Assembly: GCA_019232725.1 (NCBI GenBank)
Contig: JAFANK010000095.1
Span: 1 to 10,814 of the forward strand
Direction: 5' to 3'
Source: Vulcanimicrobiota bacterium
Lineage (GTDB): Bacteria > Vulcanimicrobiota > Vulcanimicrobiia > Eremiobacterales > Eremiobacteraceae
DNA length: 10,814 nt
Shown: piece after piece, positions 1 to 7,074 of the stretch
How positions within the stretch are numbered: position 1 is the first letter of the stretch
Layout: the number at the start of each line of letters is the position of its first letter
Program-made: the position numbers and the translations under genes
Notes under the pieces: generated by a model
Told to the model about the DNA's origin: nothing
What the model saw: the letters and a program-made list of their open reading frames with translations, nothing else
The model's database searches: none

Positions 1-1264
1 GTGGGTCATCGCTCACGCCCTCGTCGAGCATGAGTTGTTCGCAATACAGCGCCCAGCCCTCGCAGAACACCGTGTTCCACAAGAGCTTGCGCACCGCGGA
101 GTCGACGGCGCTCGCGTGCACGAGTTGCAGATGATGTCCGGGGTAGCCCTCATGGACGTTCGTCAACAGCATCCCGTATCGGTTATGGCCGAACATCTGC
201 TGCGCGCGCTGCTCGGCGCTCAAGTGCTCGTTGAGCGGCGTGACGTAATACAAGCCGTCTTGGCGCGGTGCAAAACCGCCAGCCGGCATGTAGGCGGCAT
301 ACGGGATCGTCGGTCGCATGAAGGCCGGCGTCTCGACCACCTGCAGCGATTCGCCGCCCGGGATCGACGCGAGCTTGTGGTCGCGGACAAATGCTTTTGC
401 GCTATCCACGCCGGAGCGGTACTCGTCGAGTAGCGCATGTTCGTCAGGAAGATTGCGACGTGCATCGTCGATGATCTCGCCCCAGGACTTGTGCGGGTCG
501 ACAAGGCGCCCGGCGTCTGCGAGCTGTGCTTGCGTGCTGCGCACCGCGTTTTGGCCGAAAGCGAGTAGCCCGTCGGCGTCGAGCTTGAGCATGTGCTCGC
601 GTTCGAGCTTGAAATCGAAGAGCGACCTGCCGATGGCAAACGGCATGCCGTCAGCAGTAAAGTCGTCTGCGAGAAAACGCCCGTACGCTTCGGAGGCCGT
701 CACGGCCGCATCGAGCGCAGGGGCAAGCGCATCGTGCTCGCGTGCGAGCGGTGCGACGGTCTGGTGCAGGAAATCGATCGCCCCTTGCGTCTCCTCGATA
801 GCGATCTCGCGCCAGATCGCGGGCGAGCGTGTCAGGTTGGCGCGCCCGGCCTGTAGGATCGCCGGGATCTTCGCGAGGCGGCTGCGCAGCGAGGGCAGAC
901 GATCGTGCAAGGGTGCGAAGTCACGCGCGAGGAGCGAGTAGACGCCTTCGATCGCGACGCTGGGATACAGCGACGGGCTGTGTTTATGGAGCTCGAGCTC
1001 ATCTGCTTGGCGCAATTGCACTTCAAAGCGCGAGACGAGCATATGCCAATCGATGCGGTCGTCGGCGGACAGCGCATCAGGCTGCCAGCGTCGCAGTGTC
1101 TCGAGATACCCTGCGGCGCGTGCGCGAGCGGCGGCAAAACCATCCGCTGTGACGTCGGGGTACTCCGCGTCATAATCGTGGATGCCGGCCCAGGTCGCGT
1201 CCAGGGGTTCGTGCTTGAGCACGTCATCGATGATGCCGCGAGCGATCTGCGAAAAACTGGTCAT
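1..1264 (-). CDS. DUF885-family putative zinc metallopeptidase (partial, C-terminus off the left edge)
   Basis: The minus strand is open from an ATG at 1264-1262 to the window edge, giving 421 codons with no stop. A good ribosome site (GAGGGA, 1275-1270) sits 5 nt before the ATG. The protein carries the DUF885 signature HEGYPGHHLQ at residues 371-380, followed 31 residues after the first His by EGWALYCEQL starting at Glu402. These resemble zinc-ligand and catalytic positions of gluzincin-like peptidases, although the His-Glu to His spacing is not the classic HEXXH. Full-length members are usually about 550-600 residues, so roughly the last quarter is missing. I see no signal peptide: the start MTSFSQIARGIIDDVL is amphipathic, so the protein is probably cytoplasmic. 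Substrate and reaction are unknown; peptide hydrolysis is inferred from the motifs. The gene is divergent from the SOS cassette and shares its 106-nt promoter region. Confidence 0.88.
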   Translation of the reverse strand, partial: MTSFSQIARGIIDDVLKHEPLDATWAGIHDYDAEYPDVTADGFAAARARAAGYLETLRRWQPDALSADDRIDWHMLVSRFEVQLRQADELELHKHSPSLYPSVAIEGVYSLLARDFAPLHDRLPSLRSRLAKIPAILQAGRANLTRSPAIWREIAIEETQGAIDFLHQTVAPLAREHDALAPALDAAVTASEAYGRFLADDFTADGMPFAIGRSLFDFKLEREHMLKLDADGLLAFGQNAVRSTQAQLADAGRLVDPHKSWGEIIDDARRNLPDEHALLDEYRSGVDSAKAFVRDHKLASIPGGESLQVVETPAFMRPTIPYAAYMPAGGFAPRQDGLYYVTPLNEHLSAEQRAQQMFGHNRYGMLLTNVHEGYPGHHLQLVHASAVDSAVRKLLWNTVFCEGWALYCEQLMLDEGVSDDP

Positions 1265-1269
1265 GTCTG

Positions 1270-1288
1270 TCCCTCAAGCCGGGGCTTG
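1270..1288 (-). promoter_or_regulatory. Ribosome-binding site and abutting hairpin of the DUF885 gene
   Basis: On the minus strand GAGGGA (1275-1270) lies 5 nt upstream of the ATG at 1264. Directly upstream an inverted repeat, arms 1275-1280 and 1283-1288 (CAAGCC/GGCTTG), has an arm that touches the first base of the ribosome site. If it forms in the mRNA it could modestly limit translation. There is no T-run on the side needed for a terminator. A functional role is inference only. Confidence 0.4.
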
Positions 1289-1314
1289 TAAAAAGTGAGC
1301 TTCGCCCCCTTGTC

Positions 1315-1332
1315 ATCGAACATATGTTCGAT
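1315..1332. promoter_or_regulatory. LexA binding site (SOS box), GAAC-N4-GTTC type
   Basis: ATCGAACATATGTTCGAT is a perfect 18-bp palindrome centred between 1323 and 1324. It contains CGAAC-N4-GTTCG, the LexA operator core known from Bacillus (Cheo/DinR box) and mycobacteria, and it does not fit the CTGT-N8-ACAG form of enterobacteria. It lies between the -35 and -10 of the promoter for imuA-imuB-dnaE2, a textbook SOS-regulated cassette. LexA itself is not encoded in the window. Confidence 0.88.
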
Positions 1333-1336
1333 TATA
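1331..1336 (-). promoter_or_regulatory. Candidate -10 element for the DUF885 gene
   Basis: Read on the minus strand, 1336-1331 is TATAAT, a perfect sigma-70 -10 hexamer. It overlaps the opposite-strand -10 of the imuA promoter. Transcription would begin near 1324, in the middle of the SOS palindrome, and give a leader of about 60 nt. No convincing -35 is visible at the right distance, since that region is G-rich, so this is only a candidate. Confidence 0.35.
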
Positions 1337-1358
1337 CTAACAGTCCACCGTCACCCCC

Positions 1359-1365
1359 GAGGAAG
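1359..1365 (+). promoter_or_regulatory. Ribosome-binding site of imuA
   Basis: GAGGAAG ends 5 nt before the ATG at 1371. This supports that start over the out-of-frame ATG upstream at 1324, which lies inside the SOS box and before the predicted transcription start. Confidence 0.6.
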
Positions 1366-1370
1366 AGCAC

Positions 1371-2144
1371 ATGTCCGTCGCCGCCCTCGAGACCTTGCTC
1401 GAACGCCGATTCCATGCCGCGACGGTGCACGCCAAAGCTGCTCCGCCGCGCGGGGGCTGGAGCACCGGCATCACAGACGTCGACCGGGCACTGGGGCCCA
1501 TCGGCGTGCCGCATGGCCGCATCACCGAACTCTTCGGCGAGACCTCATCGGGAAGGACGACGATCGCCTATGCGCTGCTCGCCGCCTGTACGGCGCGCGG
1601 CGACATCGGCGCATATGTCGATCCCGACAACGCACTGTTCGCTCCAGCAGCGGGGAGCGCCGGCATCGATCTGAAGCGGCTCATCGTCGTCCGGCCAAGC
1701 GAAGCATCGTCGCTGCGGCGAGCTGCCGATGCGCTCGTGCGCAGCGGCGCGTGTGCGGTGACCGTGCTCGATGGATGCAGCGCCGAGGTGCTCCAGCCGC
1801 ATCACTATGCACGCCTAGCTGCGCAGGCAGAAAAAAACGGCACGTCGCTAGTCGTGCTGTCGCGCGGCGGCTGTCAATCGCTGGCATCGTTCGCATCGCT
1901 GCGCGTGCATCTTCGAGGACTGACACCGCTCTGGCAAGCCGGCAGTGATGGCGGCGTTCGGCTGCACGGTTATCGCATCGCGCTCGACGTCGCCAAATCC
2001 AAATTCGGTGCGCCGGGCAAAAGCGCGTCGTTCGACGTGCACTTCCCGGAAGTCGCCGGCAGTTGGTGGGTGCCGGCCTGCGCCGATGCGCCCGCAGCGA
2101 TCACCGGATCAGCAACCGATGCATGCCGTGAATCCAGCGCCTGA
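1371..2144 (+). CDS. imuA: ImuA: RecA-like accessory protein of the SOS mutasome
   Basis: A 257-residue RecA-superfamily protein and first gene of the mutagenesis cassette. In this family it supports translesion synthesis by ImuB and DnaE2 and does not perform strand exchange. The Walker A-like loop is GETSSGRTT (residues 56-64), aligning with GPESSGKTT of RecA, so the usual lysine is Arg62. YVDPDNAL (82-89) aligns with the FIDAEHAL segment of RecA, placing Asp86 where RecA has its catalytic Glu96. AVTVLDG (129-135) is a Walker B-like strand. The protein is shorter than RecA and lacks its C-terminal domain. Regulation is by the SOS promoter directly upstream, with a good ribosome site. The 3' end overlaps imuB by 26 nt, implying coupled translation. 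The family call is firm from both sequence and neighbours; whether it still hydrolyses ATP is uncertain. Confidence 0.88.
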   Translation: MSVAALETLLERRFHAATVHAKAAPPRGGWSTGITDVDRALGPIGVPHGRITELFGETSSGRTTIAYALLAACTARGDIGAYVDPDNALFAPAAGSAGIDLKRLIVVRPSEASSLRRAADALVRSGACAVTVLDGCSAEVLQPHHYARLAAQAEKNGTSLVVLSRGGCQSLASFASLRVHLRGLTPLWQAGSDGGVRLHGYRIALDVAKSKFGAPGKSASFDVHFPEVAGSWWVPACADAPAAITGSATDACRESSA

Positions 2145-3660
2145 CGTCGCGCCGCGCATCGCGGCGCTGGTGATTCCAGATTTCCTCATCGAGGTCAGCT
2201 TGCGTGCGCATCCCTCGCTCGTGGGCCGGCCGGTCGCCGTCGCCGACGGGCTATCGCGGCGTGAGATCATCGCAGCAAATCGTGCCGCGCAGGGCGTGGC
2301 GTTGGGCATGACGCCGAAACAAGCGCGCGCAGCCTGTCCGGGGCTCGTCGTCATCGCGCGCGATGAGCAAAGAGAGCGCGCGGCGATGGCCGAGCTGCTC
2401 GACGCGCTGGAGAGCTGCAGCCCCGCGGTGGAAGCGATCCGGCCGGGCACGTGCTGTTTCGATATCCGCGCGCTGCCGGGCGGCGAAACGCGCGCGCTCG
2501 GGGCAGCGGTCGCCTTGGCGAGTGCGCTCGGTTTGCGAGCATCGGCTGCGGTGGCCGATGACAAGTTCAGCGCGCACTGCGCTGCACTCACGGGTGGGGG
2601 GTGCAGTGTCGTGGCACCCGGCGGCAGCGCCGCATTTTTGGCACCGTTGCCGGTGTCACTGCTCCCGCTCGCGCCGGGCGATGCCGAACGGTTCGAACTG
2701 CTCGGGTTGCGCGTGCTCGGCCAGATCGCGGCCTTGCCTGCTGCGCCCTTGGCGGCACGTTTCGGGGAACGCGCACGCGCCTATACGGTGTTCGCGCGCG
2801 GTGAAGATCGTGAGCCGTTGCGCCCGCGGCGTATGGCGACGGTCTATGAAGAACGTTTCGCCTTCGACACGTCAGTCGACCGGCTCGAGCCGCTCTTTTT
2901 CGCCACGCGCGGATGCATCGCGGGCGTCGCAGAGCGTCTCGCCGCAGCGGCGCAGACGACCGACCGGGTCGATCTCGTGCTCGTGCTCGACGCGACGAAC
3001 AGCTTGACACCCTCACCGTCGGTCGTGGACATCCGCGTCGATCTTGCGCAGCCGACCGCATCCGGCGCGATCATGTTCGAGCTCGCCCGCGTGGCGCTCG
3101 AGGCGCGAGAACAACTGGGGCTTGTGGAAGCGATCATCGTGCGCAGCGCGCCGTGCGGAGAGCCGCCGCCACAGCTGGGTCTTTTCGACGGCTCTGCGGG
3201 CTCGCGTCACACGGCGCTTGCCGCAGCCATCGCTCGTCTCAATGCCGCGCTTGCCACCGGCGAGGTCGTGACGCTGACGTCGCATCCAGAGCGTTCGCGT
3301 GTACCCGAGCGCATGCAATCCTGCCTCCCTATCACCTCACCGCGACAGTTGGAGCAGACACGCCGGTCACCCCCGCGGTCAAGACCGGCGCCCTCGACGC
3401 GCACGCGCACGACCGCACCGCCCCTGCGCGAGCGCGAGGTGGTGTGGGCGCCCGCATTGCGGCTGCTCGACCCGCCGCGACCGATGCGCGCGCCGGCAGC
3501 ACAGACGGAGCGCGCGGGCCCGTTCCGGCTCAGCGAAGGGTGGTGGGAACAGCCGGTCGAGCGCGATTATTATCAGATGACCGATCGTAGCGGTGCGCTC
3601 GTCCTCGCGTTCTTCGACGTACGCGAGGGTGGATGGTACGTGCACGGCGTCTTCGACTGA
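2119..3660 (+). CDS. imuB: ImuB: catalytically inactive Y-family polymerase-like mutasome protein
   Basis: A 513-residue protein of normal ImuB length. It resembles Y-family DNA polymerases (Pol IV/UmuC), but the metal-binding acids are largely lost. The first-strand segment reads VIPDF (18-22) instead of the DxDxFF motif, and the segment expected to hold SxDE reads AIRPGT (106-111). Known ImuB proteins act as adaptors that bring DnaE2 to the sliding clamp; here QLGLF (352-356) is a near-ideal beta-clamp-binding pentapeptide after the little-finger-like region. A Pro/Arg-rich linker follows (about 390-450), then a C-terminal DUF6504-like segment (GWWEQPVERDYY, GWYVHG). The ATG at 2119 was chosen because the conserved fold begins at residue 13 and the overlap with imuA is then 26 nt. 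The frame stays open back to 1945, but that part is merely imuA read out of frame. The ribosome site is weak, suggesting coupling to imuA. Confidence 0.9.
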   Translation: MHAVNPAPDVAPRIAALVIPDFLIEVSLRAHPSLVGRPVAVADGLSRREIIAANRAAQGVALGMTPKQARAACPGLVVIARDEQRERAAMAELLDALESCSPAVEAIRPGTCCFDIRALPGGETRALGAAVALASALGLRASAAVADDKFSAHCAALTGGGCSVVAPGGSAAFLAPLPVSLLPLAPGDAERFELLGLRVLGQIAALPAAPLAARFGERARAYTVFARGEDREPLRPRRMATVYEERFAFDTSVDRLEPLFFATRGCIAGVAERLAAAAQTTDRVDLVLVLDATNSLTPSPSVVDIRVDLAQPTASGAIMFELARVALEAREQLGLVEAIIVRSAPCGEPPPQLGLFDGSAGSRHTALAAAIARLNAALATGEVVTLTSHPERSRVPERMQSCLPITSPRQLEQTRRSPPRSRPAPSTRTRTTAPPLREREVVWAPALRLLDPPRPMRAPAAQTERAGPFRLSEGWWEQPVERDYYQMTDRSGALVLAFFDVREGGWYVHGVFD

Positions 3661-3676
3661 TAGCATCGTCACGGCG

Positions 3677-6600
3677 ATGAACGGACGCTACGCAGAGCTA
3701 CACGCACATTCCAATTTCACACTCCTCGATGGCGGCTCGCACCCGGAAGAACTGATCGCGGGCGCTCTGGCGCACGAGCTGGCGGCGATCGCCATCACCG
3801 ACCGCGACGGGCTCTACGGCGCGGTGCGTTTCGCGCAGGCTGGCCGCGAATGCGATATGCCGGCCATCATCGGCGCGGAGCTGACGCTGGAAGATGACAG
3901 TCATCTCGTCGTGCTGGTGGAGAACGCGCGCGGGTATGCAAACGTGTCGCGGCTCATCAGCCGGGCGCGGCTCGGCTCGCCTCGCGGCAAACCCCAGACC
4001 AGCTACGAGTTGTTGAGCGGACATGCTCGTGGTCTTGTGGCCTTGTCGGGTTGCCACCATGGCGCAATCCCGAAGCTGCTGGAGCGCGGCGACTTCCGTG
4101 GCGCCTGTGTTATGGCTGCACGCTTGCGCGATATCTTCGGCTGGGGAGCGCTCTGGATCGAGTTGCAGCGCCACTTCGAACCGGATGACGGTCCGCGCAT
4201 CCGCGCCCTCGACGCGGTCGCGCGCGAGCTGGAGCTCGGCATGGTCGTCACCGGCGGCGTGCATTACGTCAGTCCGGATCATCGCGAACTCGCGGACGTG
4301 CTGACCTGTATCCGCCTGGGGACGACGCTCGAACACGCCGGCACGCAGTTGCGCCCGAACGGCGAGTATTATCTGCGCAGCCCGGCAGCGATGGCGCAGC
4401 TCTTCCCCGAGCATCCGCGCGCGATCGCCAACAGCGTCGCGCTCGCCGAGCGCTGCACGTTCCGCTTGCGCAAACTGGAGAACGAGTTCCCTGACTTCCC
4501 CCTGCCGCCCGGTGAGACGTCGTTCTCGTATCTCTATAGGCTCGTGCATGAGGGCGTCCAGCAACGCTATCGGCCCGTGACTTCCGAGGTCAGCCGGCAG
4601 ATCGCCCACGAGCTCTCGGTCATCGAGAAGCTCGATCTCGCCGGATATTTCCTCATCGTCTGGGATCTCGTACGCTTTGCGCGCGAACGTGGGATCTTGG
4701 TGCAAGGCCGAGGGTCGGCCGCAAACTCAGCGGTGTGCTATGCGCTCGGCATCACGAGCGTCGACCCCGTGGGCCTCAAGCTGCTGTTCGAGCGGTTTTT
4801 GTCGGAAGAACGTGATGAGCCGCCGGATATCGATCTCGACACGCCGTCAGGCGACGAGCGCGAGCAGATCATCCAGTACATCTACCAGCGCTACGGTCGC
4901 GACCATGCCGGCATGGTGGCCGAAGTGATCAGCTATCGTGCGCGCAGCGCCGTGCGTGACATCGGCAAAGCGCTTGGCTTGTCATTGGATCAGGTCGACG
5001 CACTTGCCAAATCGTTGGATACGCATGCAGCCAGTGGGGTTGGCGATGAGGTCGAGGGCGTACAGCCGAGCGCGCCTCCCGAGCCGGAAGCTTCGACACC
5101 ATTGCACGAGCAGTTGCAGGTCACCAAACACGGCGAGCATCTCCCATTGACCGCAACAGATGTCGAGAACGCGGTGGCGGCATTGCCCCAAGCGCTCCGG
5201 GTGGACTTGCGCGGCGATGTCGCCGCGCGGCTCTATGCGTTGTGCCGGCGCATCGACGGATTTCCCCGCCACCTGAGCCAGCACGTGGGCGGCATGGTCA
5301 TCACGCGGTCGCCGCTCATCGAGATCGCACCACTCGAGCCGGCGGCGATGGCAGACCGGACGATCCTGTGCTGGGACAAAGACGATTGCGCGACGCTGGG
5401 GCTCATCAAGATCGACATCTTAGGCTTGGGAATGCTCGATGCCATCGAGCTTGCGCTCGCAGATATCGGGCGCAGCCGCGGCACGCAGATCGACATCACC
5501 GATCTGCGGGCATGTGACGATCCGCAGATCTACGACATGCTCTGCGAGGCCGACACGGTCGGCTTGTTCCAGGTGGAGTCACGCGCGCAGATGGCGACGC
5601 TGCCGCGCTTGCGCCCGCGGTGCTTCTATGACGTCGTGGTGCAGGTTGCGATCATCCGTCCTGGTCCCATCCAAGGCGATATGGTGCATCCGTACATCCG
5701 CCGGCGCCGCGGGCTCGAACCCGTCACCTATCCGCACCCGAGTTTGCGGCCGGTGCTGGAGCGCACGCTGGGCGTGCCGCTGTTCCAAGAGCAAGGCATG
5801 CGTCTGGCGGTGGAGGCTGCTGGATTCACCCCAGGACAAGCCGATGAGCTGCGCAGAGCGATGGGGCATAAGCGATCGCGAGAGAAGATGGCAAAGCTGC
5901 ACGGCCGTTTGCGCGACGGGATGCGGCGCAACGGCATTGCGGCCGACATCGCCGACCGGCTGTTCCACATGCTGAGCGCGTTTGCCGACTACGGATTTCC
6001 CGAATCCCATGCTGCTTCGTTCGCACTGATCGTGTATCTCTCTGCGTATCTCAAACGTTACTATGCCCCCGAGTTCTATGCGGCGCTGCTCAACGCGCAG
6101 CCGATGGGCTTTTACTCGCCGGCGACGCTCATCGGCGATGCACGGCGGCACAACGTCTGCATCCTTGCGCCGGACGTCAACGCATCGCGCTTTGCCTGCA
6201 CGGTTGAGCCGATGCCCGAGGCTCGCCGGCCCGCGCCGGACGGCGCGGCTGTCGTGACCCATGCATGGGAGCATCCGGTCGCGTTGCGCATCGGTCTGTC
6301 GCAGGTGCGCGGCATCGGCGACAAGCATAAGGCGATGCTCGATGCGGAGCGCGAGCGTGGTCCGTATCGGGATCTTCGCGACTTCGTGATGCGCACGCGC
6401 TTGCCCAAGGACGTCCTCGAGTCGCTAGCGTCGGTCGGCGCATTCGGGTGTTTTGATTGTTCGCGTCGCAGCGCGTTCTGGGATGTGCAGCGTTTGAGCG
6501 GTCTGGGCAGCGCCGGCGAGCTCGAACGGCAGATGACGGTCGACGAACCGCAGGTCGCCCTGCCGCCGATGCGCGCGCGGGAAGAAGCCGCGGCCGATTA

Positions 6601-6991
6601 TCGTGGCCTGGGCCTGTCCACGCGCTATCAGATCATGGAGTTCTATCGTCCGCAACTCGACGCGCTGCGCGTGCGCCGTGCGTGCGACTTACCCGCTCTG
6701 CCGAACAGACTGGTCCTCAAAGTGGCCGGTATCGTGACAACTCGGCAGCGTCCTGGCACGGCGAAGGGGTTCGTGTTCACGACGATGGAGGATGAGACCG
6801 GTCTGGTCAACGTCATCATCCGTCCGGACGTCTACCAGCGCTATCGTCCGATCGCGCGCGACGAACCGACGGTGGTGGTCGAGGGTGTGCTGCAACGCCA
6901 GGACGGCCACGTCAACGTCTTGGCACGCCGCTTTTGGAAGCTCGATAGCGACGGTTTGGCGCACGGCCTTCCCGCGCGAGATTTTCATTGA
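3677..6991 (+). CDS. dnaE2: DnaE2: error-prone DNA polymerase III alpha-type subunit
   Basis: A 1104-residue C-family polymerase that performs SOS-induced translesion synthesis and mutagenesis with ImuA and ImuB. The PHP domain opens with AELHAHSNFTLLDG (His9 and His11) and continues with VHYVSP and DVLTCIR motifs typical of DnaE2. The palm contains PDIDLD (383-388) and KIDILGLGML with Asp580, together supplying the three catalytic aspartates. FPRHLSQHVGGMVI (from 529), a helix-hairpin-helix region (from about 877, VRGIGDKH) and an OB fold (from about 1014) follow. The ending ARDFH matches the C-terminal signature of DnaE2 and separates it from the replicative DnaE1. A Pro/Glu-rich segment at 449-508 looks longer than usual. 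The ATG at 3677 is 16 nt after imuB; no strong ribosome site is visible, so translation is probably coupled. The open frame upstream to 3593 only overlaps imuB and was not used. Confidence 0.94.
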   Translation: MNGRYAELHAHSNFTLLDGGSHPEELIAGALAHELAAIAITDRDGLYGAVRFAQAGRECDMPAIIGAELTLEDDSHLVVLVENARGYANVSRLISRARLGSPRGKPQTSYELLSGHARGLVALSGCHHGAIPKLLERGDFRGACVMAARLRDIFGWGALWIELQRHFEPDDGPRIRALDAVARELELGMVVTGGVHYVSPDHRELADVLTCIRLGTTLEHAGTQLRPNGEYYLRSPAAMAQLFPEHPRAIANSVALAERCTFRLRKLENEFPDFPLPPGETSFSYLYRLVHEGVQQRYRPVTSEVSRQIAHELSVIEKLDLAGYFLIVWDLVRFARERGILVQGRGSAANSAVCYALGITSVDPVGLKLLFERFLSEERDEPPDIDLDTPSGDEREQIIQYIYQRYGRDHAGMVAEVISYRARSAVRDIGKALGLSLDQVDALAKSLDTHAASGVGDEVEGVQPSAPPEPEASTPLHEQLQVTKHGEHLPLTATDVENAVAALPQALRVDLRGDVAARLYALCRRIDGFPRHLSQHVGGMVITRSPLIEIAPLEPAAMADRTILCWDKDDCATLGLIKIDILGLGMLDAIELALADIGRSRGTQIDITDLRACDDPQIYDMLCEADTVGLFQVESRAQMATLPRLRPRCFYDVVVQVAIIRPGPIQGDMVHPYIRRRRGLEPVTYPHPSLRPVLERTLGVPLFQEQGMRLAVEAAGFTPGQADELRRAMGHKRSREKMAKLHGRLRDGMRRNGIAADIADRLFHMLSAFADYGFPESHAASFALIVYLSAYLKRYYAPEFYAALLNAQPMGFYSPATLIGDARRHNVCILAPDVNASRFACTVEPMPEARRPAPDGAAVVTHAWEHPVALRIGLSQVRGIGDKHKAMLDAERERGPYRDLRDFVMRTRLPKDVLESLASVGAFGCFDCSRRSAFWDVQRLSGLGSAGELERQMTVDEPQVALPPMRAREEAAADYRGLGLSTRYQIMEFYRPQLDALRVRRACDLPALPNRLVLKVAGIVTTRQRPGTAKGFVFTTMEDETGLVNVIIRPDVYQRYRPIARDEPTVVVEGVLQRQDGHVNVLARRFWKLDSDGLAHGLPARDFH

Positions 6992-6993
6992 CG

Positions 6994-7009
6994 AAGCCTA
7001 GTAGGGCTT
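6994..7009 (+). terminator. Weak hairpin after dnaE2
   Basis: AAGCC (6994-6998) and GGCTT (7005-7009) form a 5-bp stem with a 6-nt loop just after the dnaE2 stop. No T-run follows, so it is at best a weak terminator or an mRNA-end stabiliser. Read-through into the peptidase gene 83 nt downstream remains possible. Confidence 0.2.
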
Positions 7010-7074
7010 GCGTCCGGCCGTCCTGAACAGCGACCGCTCACCCACACGACACGCACAAGGAAAGTGGATCGCAC

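Larger units (their letters stand above)
1310..1338 (+). promoter_or_regulatory. Sigma-70-type promoter of the imuA-imuB-dnaE2 operon
   Basis: TTGTCA at 1310-1315 (5 of 6 to TTGACA) and TATACT at 1333-1338 (5 of 6 to TATAAT) are separated by exactly 17 bp (1316-1332). The predicted start near 1345 gives a leader of about 26 nt before the imuA ATG at 1371. The spacer is almost wholly occupied by the SOS palindrome, so bound LexA would directly block RNA polymerase. Confidence 0.8.

Noticed and set aside
318..941. Plus-strand open frame of 207 codons opposite the DUF885 gene
   Set aside because: The Ser/Arg/Ala-rich translation has no motif, and the minus strand carries the HEGYPGHH and EGWALY signatures.
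1945..2118. Upstream in-frame extension of imuB by 58 codons
   Set aside because: This part overlaps imuA coding sequence, reads as Arg/Ser/Pro-rich frame noise, and the conserved fold begins only after the ATG at 2119.
3593..3676. Upstream in-frame extension of dnaE2 by 28 codons
   Set aside because: It lies mostly inside imuB. The PHP domain starts right after the ATG at 3677, as in known DnaE2 proteins.
3698..4705. Long open frame (335 codons) on the minus strand within dnaE2
   Set aside because: It is antisense to a clearly conserved polymerase. Its composition is what a GC-rich coding region yields in the mirror frame, and no domain is recognisable.
5579..6328. Minus-strand open frame of 249 codons within dnaE2
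   Set aside because: It is antisense to the conserved DnaE2 core, His/Arg-rich, without ribosome site or domain.
6988..7016. TTGACG at the dnaE2 stop as a -35 for the M3 peptidase gene
   Set aside because: The bases 17 bp downstream (CGTCCG) do not resemble a -10 element.
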